Source: Biomphalaria glabrata
Taxonomy: Eukaryota > Mollusca > Gastropoda > Planorbidae
Assembly: GCF_947242115.1 (NCBI RefSeq)
Contig: NC_074711.1
Coordinates: forward strand, 254,501-318,500
Reading direction: 5' to 3'
Length of the DNA: 64,000 nucleotides
The notes below the pieces were generated by a model. The model was not told the DNA's origin and made no database searches. It was given only the letters and a program-made list of their open reading frames with translations. How positions within the stretch are numbered: the first letter of the stretch is position 1; the number at the start of each line of letters is the position of its first letter. The position numbers were made by a program, and so were the translations under genes. Below, piece after piece: positions 35,280 to 47,200 of the stretch.

Positions 35280-36924
35280 ATCATTTCTAGTTTATTAGCT
35301 TACAGGCCTATTAGTTTATAACAAGTCAAGTTCAATGCCTAGACACCCATCATTTATTAATGGGAAGCATTATTCAGATTGTCTTTAGAATAATCATAAA
35401 ATATTTTAAAACCATATACACGCAATACGTAATAACCATTTGCAGCACTAATTGACAACAATAACAACTGAATCATAGTCCTACAAATAACAAGAAATAA
35501 AATGGCTGCCACTAGAATGATTGTAGGAATCAGGAGAACACAAAAGAGTTCTATTGTCAATGTACAAGTGTTTGAATGTAATAAAAAAATGGATTAGTAA
35601 CAATTATGAATAATAACGTAATATAATATCATATACAAAACTGTTTTTTTTTTTTTAAATGTACTAATCACACAGCAAATTTAAAACTTAGTCAACAGGA
35701 AAGGCTTAAAAAAAAAAAACCGCCAAAAAGTGCTACCAAATATAATTTGTAAAAAATAAGTATTAAACAGATGTTCACTCAGCTTGTTTGCTTTCTTCAG
35801 ACTTATAAAATGAGAAGCAAGACAAACTAAATGTAAATAAAACAAACCAAAAAGCAAACATAAAAAAAAATTAATTAGAGGTCCACAGAGGACATTTCTG
35901 TTCCCCTCCCCCCTTCCCCTAAAATTTAAACAACAGTAGTAGACATGGCAAAAATAAAACAATTGTTTCATGATTTTCCTGTCATTAATGTTTTGTATAT
36001 TTGAGAGTGCCAAGTCAAACAAAAGCATAAAATAACATGAACTCTTTTCAATAAGAGGTAGAATCAAGGTGATAGTCCAGCCAGCGAAACCAATGTTTTG
36101 ATGAAGCAAATTTTATCCAGCAAAACTTGAGTTTGTCTAATGAATGGAATAGTGACAAAACTATGTGGCCAAATTAAACAATTATAATCTGGACATGTAA
36201 TACAAATGTCACTGGTAAACTTTAAGACCAGTTCCAGACAAACGAAGCAATGTGTGTGTTAAAATAAATAAAAGGATCTATACAAAGAAATAAACACTTA
36301 CAAATGTATGAAAGAAGAGTAAAAAGACACAGAAAAACTGACATAAAAAATTCATTAGTAAAAATTAATAAGATATTGTAATATACAAAATTAAACTTTT
36401 TTTTTTCAGCTTATGCAGTAATAAATGTTTCTATGACAAAATATTTTTTTTCAGATAGAGAATAATTCCATTTAGAGATGATGACATAATGAAAATTGAT
36501 CTATTAAAAAAACAAAACAAATTTAAGTCTTTTAAGTTTAATACTGATAGATAAAAATATGTATAATTGTCTTTTTTTTTTATAATAGAAAAGGGGAAAA
36601 AATCAAGATTTTAGTAACATCTCATTCTACCAAGAAGCAATTATTTTATAATAGAAAAGGGGAAAAAATCAAGATTTTAGTAACATCTCATTCTACCAAG
36701 AAGCAATTATTTCATACAGTTTGACTATTAGTTTTTGACAATCTTCTTAGCATTTCATACTGTGGTCAGGCCTAGGTGTACATGTTGATGGTAACTTTTT
36801 CGCTGTGTCTTGAGTATTCTAACAACTAATTTCAACTAACAAAATGAACACAGAGGCAATGCCAACAATATAATGAGACAATCAAGTGTGTTGGCGGTTC
36901 AAACATTTAATCTAATAATTTTTT

Positions 36925-36930
<6 letters not shown>
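35280..36930. other. AT-rich non-coding stretch downstream of DLK
   Basis: No gene recognised. Long minus-strand open frames (for example 35681-36109) are hydrophobic by composition and look random. A 66-bp tandem duplication lies at 36581-36712. Confidence 0.6.
36581..36712. repeat. 66-bp perfect tandem duplication
   Basis: Two identical 66-bp units starting TATAATAGAAAAGGGG at 36581 and 36647. Perfect identity indicates a recent event or an assembly artefact. Confidence 0.95.
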
Positions 36931-36971
<41 letters not shown>

Positions 36972-37020
36972 TAATTTTTTTTTTATTATTTTAGATAATT
37001 TTTTTTTTATTATTTTAGAT

Positions 37021-37061
<41 letters not shown>

Positions 37062-38197
37062 TTAGAGTTTTTTTTTTTTTTTTTTTTTTTTGGATAATTT
37101 TTTTTAGATATTTTTTTTTTTCTAAATTTTTTTTTTTTTTAATTTTTTTTAGATTTTTTTTTTTTTTAGATAAATATTTATTTTTTTTTTGGATAATTTT
37201 TTTTTAATTTTTTTTTTTTTTTTTTTTAATTTTTTTTAAATAATTTTTTTTTTTTTTAAATTTTTTTTAGATAATTTTTTTTTTTTCAATTTTTTTTAGA
37301 TAAATTTTTTTTTATTATTTTAGATAATTTTTTTTTACATAATTTTTTTTTTTTTTTTTTGGATAATTTTTTTTAAAATTTTTTTTAGATAATTTTTTTT
37401 TTCATTTTTTTTTAGATAATTTTTTTTTTTCTAAATTTTTTTTTAATTTTTTTTTTTAATTATTTTAGATAATTTTGTTATTATTTTTTTTTTAATTATT
37501 TTAGATAAATTTTTTTTTTCTAATTTTTTTTAGATAATTTTTTTTAAATTTATTTTTCAATTTTTTTAGATAATTTTTTTTTTCTTTTTTTTTTAGATAA
37601 TTTTTTTTTTTTTCTAAATTTTTTTAAGATAATTTTTTTTTTTTAAATTTTTTTTTAGATAAATTTTTTTTTTATTTTTTTTTTTTTATTTATTTTAGAT
37701 AATTTTTTTTTTCTAAATTTTTTTAGATAATTTTTTTTTTTTAGATAATTTTTTTTTTCTAAATTTTTTTTTTTTTATTTTTTTTTAGATGAATTTTTTT
37801 TAATTTTTTTTTTTTTTAGATAATTTTTTTTTTTTAATTTTTTTTAGATAAATTTTATTTATTTTTTTTTTTAGATAATTTTTTTTTTTAATTTTTTTTA
37901 GATAAATTTTATTTATTTATTTTTTTTTTTAGATAATTTTTTTTTTATTTAGATAATTTTTTTTTTTAATTTTCTTTAAATTTTTTTTTTTTTAAATTAT
38001 TTTAGATATTTTTTTTTTTTATTTTTTTAGATAATTTTTTTTAGATAAATTTTTTTTAGATAATTTTTTTTTTATTTATTTTTTTTTTTTATTATTTTAG
38101 ATAATTTTTTTTTTTTTAAATTTTTTTTAGATAATTTTTTTTTTATTTATTTATTTATTTTTTAAAATTTTTTTTAGATAAAATTATTTTTTTTTTT
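36928..38197. repeat. poly-T array with about 30 AGATAA motifs
   Basis: About 1.27 kb almost entirely of T, broken by TTTTAGATAATTTT units at irregular spacing (roughly 15-60 bp). I counted about 31 AGATAA, plus variants GGATAA, AGATAT and AGATGA. On the minus strand it is poly-A with TTATCT. It lies about 3 kb downstream of the DLK stop codon. No coding potential. Confidence 0.95.
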
Positions 38198-38199
38198 TA

Positions 38200-41190
38200 T
38201 TTTGTTATTCAATGTCACTAACCAAATAATTAAGTCCAAACTTTCTTGATAAACAAAACTTGACTGTCTCCAAAGACACTAGCATTATGAACTGTTTTCA
38301 TTTCATATCAAACTCTTTTGTTTTTACTATGACATTATTGTCATTATATAAAACTTAATCAAAATACACAAAACAAAAACAAAAATAAACTTTTATCTGT
38401 GATATTGTAAACAAGTAAAGCCTAACAAGTCCTTTGACATATCACTATAGAAGTAGTGAATTCAGCACTAAATGTTAAGACACAACAAAGAGCTTAGCAA
38501 TAAAATACTCATAAGGGGAGAATGTCCTAAAATTTGTGCTGATGTCAGAAATAGATGTCAGAAATAGATGATTCTAAATCAAAGAAAAAGAAACACCCAA
38601 AGAAAAATATCACATTCCATAGCTTAAATGTAAACAAGAAAAGGACGATATACCAAAAGTAAAGAAAGAGAAAAAAAAGTGAACAATGAGAGAAAATAAA
38701 TATCTTTGTTTAGAAGTATCAGTTAATGCCTTTAGACAATAGAAGGAAGTTAGTGTATAAAAAAAAATTGGTCTCATTGGAGAGTCTGGTACAAAAACTT
38801 TTAAAACAAAGTGCAATGAGAGATAAAAACACGCAATTTCAGACAGCCAGGCACATCACTGTTGAATGTATAATTTGTAACATCTTGCCAATGTTGTAAG
38901 ACTTGATACAATTAAAAATATTAATAGTATTAAAATTTTGTTGATGGTATAATTTCTGCTGTTGGAGCTGATCTCTGAGATTTGGTATTAATAATTACCA
39001 GACATATAAATTATTTCAGAAGTGAAGCCATTTAATAAATGACATATTGAATAGGATTCCCTAAGATGAAAGAAGTAATAAAACTACATAGTGGAGAAAG
39101 TGACTATAGAGATGGCCTACTTATAGGTCAATCACAATGAATTGAAGCTAGACTGAGTTTAGCATAAGGAAATAAATCATTAGTGCAAAAGTTAATTCAC
39201 TTTAAAAATAAATTAAAATATATAGCAAGGAAATGAGCATCAAACACTTAGAAGCCTTTCTTCACAGGCCCACTTAGTTTTATTTCCAAATGTTCTCACA
39301 AACATCTGATGATTCTATCATTGGCTCTATCCCCACATGAAGTACCACCATTCAAAATCACTATATCACCACAGATGTAGTGGATACAGTACTAATTATT
39401 AAACTGATCTACAATGATTTTGGTAACTCATTGAAGTTTAAATATTATTGACTCCCCTGATAAAACTATATAAAAAAACGGGGGAGGGGGGTTAAGGGGG
39501 ATTTTGGAAGGTAAATTTCATATGCACAAGATTCACATAGACTTGTTCAAATTGATTATTTATACTAGAAATAGAAAAATAGGTCCAGAGAAATGGAAAA
39601 ATGTGTGAAAATCACTAATATTTGGAGCAGAATTTAACTAAATACATTTCAAAATTAGAATCTAAAGGTACTAATGTCCTTTGATCAAATCTCATTTAGA
39701 TCAAAATAATTAATAATGTAATTTTTTTTAAAAACCTATTAAACAGTAAGCAGTTAGTTCAATTGAAACAGCTGGTAGTTTTAGAAAGGATGAGTTCATA
39801 GAACTGTTAGAATGGACATAAAACAACAAAAATAAAGTTTAAAAAAATACTGCTCATCCTCCTCCACACAATGCATCAATGGCCCAGGGTTAGCTTTGAA
39901 AAGTTATTCTAGACTTGTATAAACCATTGACAAATTTGATATAAAATGACAACTTTTGATTCATTGATTTAGTGTATGCTTTTATTTAGTTTAGATCAAG
40001 TTTCTATTGGCAGAAAATGCACCAATTTGCCATCATTATAATATGATTTTCCCTAATAGCAATGCATTTCACTTTTTCTATATGTGACAAGCATAATACA
40101 ATCAGGATATGGTGAGGTGATGCTTACATAAACATTTAAAGTTTTACTATTAGTATAAGATAGTTAGAATCATGCCACACAAAAAAATATATATTCGCAT
40201 CAATGAAAAGAAGATGAGCATAAGTAGGGAAATCAAAACTCTTTAGTCTTGATGTATCTGTGGCAATGATAGACAGTTTGTGTATGGTAGCCCAACTAAT
40301 TGAATAGCTTATTCTAAGTGTAAAAATATACAATTAAAGTTTATTCTAAGTGGGAAGCGTGGTCGAGAGGCTAAGTACGCTTGAACTTGGCTTGGCTACC
40401 TATGAAGGGGGCTCCAGATGCGACACTCAACTAAGGCATAGTTGTGTTTACTGAGCGCCTAAAGGCAGCACGGAAAACCTTCTCACAGATACCCCCTCCC
40501 CCCTCACTGGATCACGAATGAGATTGGACCATAGCATTATGAGGATGCCATAGGCATGAAATTAGCGCTATAATAAAGCAATAATTTATTTATTTAAGTG
40601 TAAAGATATACAATTAAGACATTTTTCATAGAAATTCTGTTTCTCCTGACTTGCTGTAGTGGTGACGTCAATTGTTAAGTTTTTTAAATTTGAGATCAAC
40701 AATCAGTGAGAATGAAAATCCTAATTGTTACATGACTTCAATTCAGATTTAAACGAATGCATTCCATAAAGGTCCTCATTTCTACAGATGGTGCACAATG
40801 ATAAATGAAAATCCCTTTTTGTGCAATTGATGGTGGTCTCAGACCAAGAGCAGTGAAAACATTGGTTTGATGCACTGTTACATTTACCAAGTAATGCAAT
40901 TCAAAGATGCTGTCTTTGCATTTTAAGATGATTTTGTTATAGTGAAATTTTGAATCCATGACGTCACAGGACTAGTTTACTGCTTGATTTAAACAAATGA
41001 CGAAACAGCGTAAATGGTAGTCTATCCAACTTGATGGATGTCCAAACAAAACATTGTAAATGGTTGTCTAACCATCTGTATCGATGTCCGAATGATGTTT
41101 ATCTAGCACAGTTCACTGAACAACTGAACAGACTAATTGTAAGTGATAGAACTGATGACTTGTCTGGAGGAAATAGAACTAAGAGAAGAA
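38200..41190. other. AT-rich DLK downstream region / possible long 3' UTR
   Basis: No recognisable gene. Contains a SINE family 3 copy at 40350-40590. The section next to the DLK stop codon is probably its 3' UTR; no polyadenylation site can be fixed from sequence alone. Confidence 0.5.
40350..40590 (+). mobile_element. SINE family 3 copy
   Basis: Head GTGGTCGAGAGGCTAAGTAC, then GGCTTGGCTACC, TTTACTGAGCGCCTAAAGGC and ATGAGATTGGACC, ending GCTATAATAAAGC and AT-rich sequence. Very close to 13420-13660. Confidence 0.85.
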
Positions 41191-41193
41191 CTA

Positions 41194-41284
41194 CTACCAG
41201 TGCGTACTAGTTTCTAGAGATCTGGTTTTGTGTATAGTTGATGAGACAGTCATGTCAGAGCATTCATCAGAACTTGAACTATTT
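41194..41284 (-). CDS. MAP3K13: DLK terminal exon
   Basis: Encodes [20 protein letters not shown] and ends RSLETSTHW then TAG at 41194-41196. This mirrors the LZK terminus (SDCDSSDGECSDATVRTNKH...SSATW). The frame requires the inner acceptor ATACAG before 41284. The outer TTTTAG acceptor at 41298 would give a different frame. Two nucleotides must come from an upstream exon, which the 42993-43301 exon does not supply. Confidence 0.8.
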
Positions 41285-44200
41285 CTGTATCACATTTCTA
41301 AAATGAAATAAAAATATAGTTACTAAGTGAAGCAGAATTAGAGTTACTTAGAGCTAATAGTGAATAATAAAAAATATTTGACATTATTCATACTTTTTAT
41401 ACACATCTATTTGACTGCAAAATTACTTAAATTTTTCCAAGTTTACAGAGACAGCAGCTCATACATTATGACATATGGTTAACAAGTGTGTTAACCTCCC
41501 CCACCCTGCTGCTGATGAGGCAGATAATGAAAAAAAAAATACACATGAATTGACTGGCAGAAGAGACAGATGTGATTAAATATCCACTGTTGAATCTGCA
41601 TAACATGTAGTTCGCAATCTTAGAGTTTTCTTGAATCAACTGTATCTGTAGGCCTCTCTGTCTGCAGCTGCACTTATTAGGCAAGATTCTACCATATTTG
41701 ACAAGTGTGTCAACAAAAAAGCTTGCTTTGGCATTCATACTCTTCTGGCTTAACTAATAAAATGCAATGCCAGCATGTAAAACTGATAAGCTGCAGTGAA
41801 TTCAGAAACAAAACAACATGAGATTCTGTAGACTCTAGCATACACTTGATTGGCTTTCTGTGAGTACAAGATCAACTACAGGGTGGCCATACTTTGTCAT
41901 TTTTGCATTTAGAACAAAGATATGCTCTTGTACCTTAGTGAACTGATCACTCCATGTGACCCTCTAAGAGCCTTGCTTTGGGCTAAACACTTCTAGTTTT
42001 GCCAAGTTTCTTCCTCAAAAGTTGAGGTTTTTTTTTTCAGTGCATGCAAGCATTGACCTTAGACAAGCAACATGCTTCATTACACTCAAAAAGAAAATTT
42101 TGACTTGTCTGCTCAAACCTTTTAAAAAATTGGTTTGTCATTTTAACTTTTTTCTTTAAGCCATGTTATCACAACACCTTGAGCCTACATTATGTGTGTT
42201 AACAGCACTATAGAAATTGAAGATTTTTTTTTTTCAAATGATTTTGTTCTACTAGATGCGCGTCTTTCATGCAATAGATAAACCTTGGAGGTGTGAGGCC
42301 CCTAAAACCACAAAGCCCTTGGCAGTCACCTTGAACCATGCTGGGGCAGATGATATAAAGGTCACCTTGTTTCTATGACAGATGGTTAACAAGTGTGTGA
42401 AGTGACCAACTGTCTTCTGTTTAGAAGCGAAACACTCACTCTGCCACCATGCCCCCCCCCCCCACCTATACTTTAGCCCTCTTAATTTTCTTTTCTATAA
42501 CCTGAGGCAGTGTTTGCTTTTAAACTCTCTAATTAGCTGCATGAATGTTTTCCTTCTTTTTCCCCACATTTCTTCTATTTTCTTTTGAGCAGTACGCTAC
42601 AACAGACATAGCTGTACATCTCTTTAAGGAAAGTTTTCATGAAAGAGAAGTAGAGATGGCACAAGTTAGTATACCCCAACCTTTCACATTTTAACATGTG
42701 CTTTTACTTGAGGAAAAATATGCAGTATATGTTCCAGGCCATTTCAGTGTAGCCTCTTGATGTTCAAAGTTAATGCCTTTTTTTATTTTATTTAGTTTTT
42801 CAAATTTATTTATCGACAATTAGTTGGAATGGAAAGCAGGGCTGCCTGGTCACGTGGTATGCGCCCTGGACTGTTATTCCAATAATCCCTGGTTCAAACT
42901 TTGCCCGATGCCATACCCCATCATCCTGCAGGAGGTTAGGAAAATAATCTTCAAATCTGAAGGTACATCCAAAACAAATAGTTCCTACTTACTTCAAATA
43001 TTCTGTCAGGGGAGTTGACTTTATTCTTCATCTTCCTGACAGTCTTCTCCCTGTCGGACAACCCATCAGGTATATTTGTAAACTTTGTCAGCTCTGCTTG
43101 TAAATTTTCTGCACTGCCCGTAGACAACAAGCCATTACCGCCACTGCCATCTTGATGACCAGAGCGATTGCTAGTCATGTCCTCCTCAGACAACACACCT
43201 TCAGAACTGAGAGTTGAGAGAGACTGGTGACAGGGAGGGTGGCTGCTTGATTCATCATCCTCACTAACATCTCCTTCTTTGGACCATGAATCTTCAGAGT
43301 GCTGTGGGGACAGTTCAAAATGGTGTGATCAAAACATACAGTTGTCATTTAGTTTGAAGTTATAATCAATGAATGCACTGTGGATGAACTTATTTTCTTA
43401 ACATTTGTCTTTAAACCTAATCTAAATTTGTCTTTAAACCTAAAATCTCAGTTTTCTTCACAGATTTTATCTAAAGAGAAGAACTGACTACTAAGTAAGT
43501 ATGGCTTCTTAGCAGTGTGGTCTGTGCTTTGGCTGTCATTACAATAGCCCTGGGTTCAAACCTGTCATCCTGCAGGATGTTTGAACTAGGAGGTAATATG
43601 CTAAATTTCTGAAGAAAACATTTAAAACAAAATCAACCCAAGACTTATAATTTATCTAAATTATGTTAAAGATTTTAAAAATATTTCATCAAATAATTTC
43701 CTGGCTCAGAAAGTGGTCAAAAAATTTCCTAAGTTGGCCCAGATTGTTAACAATTTGTCTAGTGCAATCCCAAGCTAGAGCTTATAAAAATAATGAATGA
43801 TGATAACTAGAACAAAGTATTATGTGAATGAAAACTTACTTCACAGAAACTATCTGATATAAACTTTTCACAGGTAAATTATGAGTGAGTCTGGTGTGAA
43901 TGTACATTTTGGTTTTCTATAGTTATAATGTTTTGTTTGAAGTAATGCACAAATTGTAAGACAAGTGTCTTTACAGATAACAAAGATTATTATTATTATT
44001 TCATATCCACTGTACATTGAACACTAAAACATTTGGCAAGAAAATATAGAATGTTTCATTTCTGACAATTTTTCTCACATAGCCAAATAATTGTGAGGTG
44101 GAAGGAAGCATCATCTTTAGGGTTTAATCCACAAAAGTGAAGGGGGGCAAGAGATCCTTTTTGATACCACCAGTTTGGAACCAACACATATGAGAAAGGC

Positions 44201-47200
44201 TCGACCCTTCAAAAGTCTTCAGAACAGGCAGCAGATCAACTCCAGCAGTAGCTCTAAATTCTGACAAACACAGCCCTTAAACCAGACAAGCATGCAAGAA
44301 CCACAGCTCATTGTTTTCCCCAAACAACCACTAGCATATCACCAGTTAGCCTGCAGAGGCCAGCGACTGTAAGATGTTTCACAATGTTAGCTCTTTTCAA
44401 AACATTCAAGAGGGTAAACTCCCAAAAGTTACCAACTGGAGTTTGGCAGGCAATGTCCCCCATAGAGGAAGAAAGTAAATTTGCATACATTGCAAATACA
44501 ATAATTATTCAAAGGAAGTATGTAATCGTTAAGATTTGTCATGTTCAAATGAAAGTTTCTAGATACATGTCTTATAAAGACTGCTTCTCCTCTTGTTTGG
44601 TGGGTGGTGGTGGTGGGGGGGGGGGGGGGGGGGAAGGGGCAAAGCCTACATACATTTGCAATAATTTGCCTTGATATCCCTGCTACAATTAAAAAGACAT
44701 GGCAATGGATTTAAAATTTAACAAATTAATCTTGATTTCATATTTTCATAACTCATGAGGAGCATTTTCACCTTCAGTTTTTTTTATTTCAAGTGTTGTT
44801 GTTTTTTACAAACCAGATGAAATAAGAAAAATGATACAAACATACAAATCTATCATCTGTGATTTTTTAAGTATCCCACTAACAAACTATATAGGCTGAA
44901 GATTAAAATTCATATGAGGCTGTATAACCTTACAGACTTGAGTCTGTTTAATCTGACCGCACCAGGAAATGATCATTTTGGTGCTAATAACTGGCTGGTC
45001 CAATTACACGGTGACTGGTTATTTCATCCTGTCACTTTGGTCAGATCATTCTCAATTAAAAATGTTTTTAGTCATTGTATAATTTTGTTATTAAGGGTTT
45101 GCCTTTAAGCACTCATTTCATATAATATATAAATATTCTTATTTAGAATATTTTTTTTAATGTTTTGAACATGTTATTATAGTGTTTATAGTGTTCCCCC
45201 TATATATTGTAATGCAGGGTTTGTATTTAGTTATATAGTTTCTGTTTGTTGTAGGGATGTCAATATTATCCTGTGCATATTGCGTGATGTAATGACAAAA
45301 GGCCAAGGCATGGTGGAAGTGGGGAAAATCTTTTTAGAAATAGAAGTACAATTTGAATAATTATGATCAGGCCACTCTGCTCTCATAAATTATCATCAAA
45401 GGCCAAGTTGTGGTGGAAGTAGTGTAAATCTTTTGAGAGATGAGAATAGTTAGAATACTTATGACCATACCGCAGATAAAGTATCACCTGACTGCCATCT
45501 TTCACTTTATCTTTCTTTGTCAAACTTTTTTTCTCAAATATGTGCATGTCATTTCAAACCCTAATATATAACATTTTATTTATTCTAATAAATGCTGACT
45601 TCAAGACATATGCAACACTGGCCGAGAAATTAAGAACAGTGTACAGCAATAGGAATCAAAAGATCTTCTTCTGTACCTACTATCAATAGCCTATCTTTTT
45701 GATTTCAATTAAAAAGCAAAAACAATTTTTACATTGACATTATATTTTATTCTTATTTATTAATGTGTAATTATTATATTTATTATTATACTTATTATAA
45801 TTATTATATTATAATGTGTAATAATAAAAATAAATATATGAAATATTGTTAATTTCATACTTTTTACAATTATAATTTGATGGATTAGAGAATGAAATGA
45901 CTAGCGGATGAAATGACCATGGGATGAAGTGACCAGGGGATGAAGTGACCTGGAACCAATTAAATGATTATTCTATGTGATACAAGAACACTTTGGCACT
46001 TCAGTCCTGATTAGTGGACTGGTGTTTAACATTTGGTGCAATGAAATTTATATGGTTTATGTTTTTTATTATCAAGATGGGGATTATCACCGCTGACACT
46101 GTGTGGAATAAATACTTGAGTCATGATCAAACTACAACTTTGGAAGACTACCACTGACACAGTGTGGATCAAAGTAACAGGGAAGTCAGGATTTTACTAA
46201 GATCAGTGTAGATAAGACCTACACAACTACACAATAAAAATGGTCATTTAACATTGATACAATATTTTACTATACTAACCTTTGTATTTCTAAACTTCTT
46301 CGGAGTATTGGTCTTCTCTGGTGACTCATTTCTTTTTTCTATTCCACTTTGGAAACAGTTGGTCTCTAAATTTCCTAGCGTATTGTATCCTCTAATGTTT
46401 TTATAACTCCTTCCCTCCATCAAATCAGATTCACGAATCCTTCTGGAGGGGCTTCTATTCTTCTGTCGCCTCATATCCTGACTGATTGGGTAATTTAAAT
46501 TTTCATTTGAGTCTTTTTCTTGCACCAGATTTGATTGATCCTCCAGTATGTCAGCAGGGGAGGTAACTGGTGAACAAGAACATGAACCTGACCCAGTTTC
46601 AGGTCAGGATTAGAGGTCAATATCCAGAGAGGATTTTTCACTCATAGTTTCCAAGTTCTGTTTTGGGCTGGACAGAGGGGATAGGTCACATGTGCTCTCC
46701 ACATCTGCACTGACCTGGGATGAGCGTTTGCTGCTACAAGTAGCATCACTGCAACCACCATCACAGCCAAAGCAGACATCATTAATGTTATTGTCTTGAT
46801 AGGATGAAGAGTTCTGTTTTGATGCTGGTAAGTGTTTACTTACAGGTGAGTGTTTTGAGATTGGTGAGTGCCTGGTGGCAGAAGTGGATGAGTTTCTGCA
46901 ACAACACTCCTGACGTTTCTTAATGTTGTTTTCCATATGAGTTAACCTGGTCTCTTGGCCATCAGCTTCATTTTCACTTCGATACTCCCTGATTGCAGTG
47001 GCAGGTCTCAAAAATTTAAATGTCCCAGTATAGGGTGCATGGTCAGTAGGATGAAGCCCAGCAGGGTTAAGTTTGATGTTTGGGTGTCCAGTGATGCTTC
47101 ATATGTAGATTGAGATTTGAGCAGAGGTAATGTCTTTCATAGACCCTCTGCTGTTATTCCGACGATGACGAGACTTCCTGGCATGCATTTTTGTAGGAGA

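Noticed and set aside
35681-36109. 142-aa minus-strand open frame
   Set aside because: Composition is that of random AT-rich DNA (Phe, Leu, Tyr, Ile); no motif and no codon structure.
44384-44674. 96-aa plus-strand frame with a Gly run
   Set aside because: The Gly run is a G-homopolymer; no conserved domain and it lies in a DLK intron.
46570-46712. Short intron removing the TAA/TGA pair (donor CAG|GTCAGT, acceptor TTCACCAG)
   Set aside because: Donor is phase 0 but both possible acceptors are phase 1, which would break the downstream frame.
46604-47101. Stop codons in DLK as selenocysteine or programmed readthrough
   Set aside because: One is TAA and two lie three codons apart; no SECIS-like hairpin was noticed and DLK is not a known selenoprotein.
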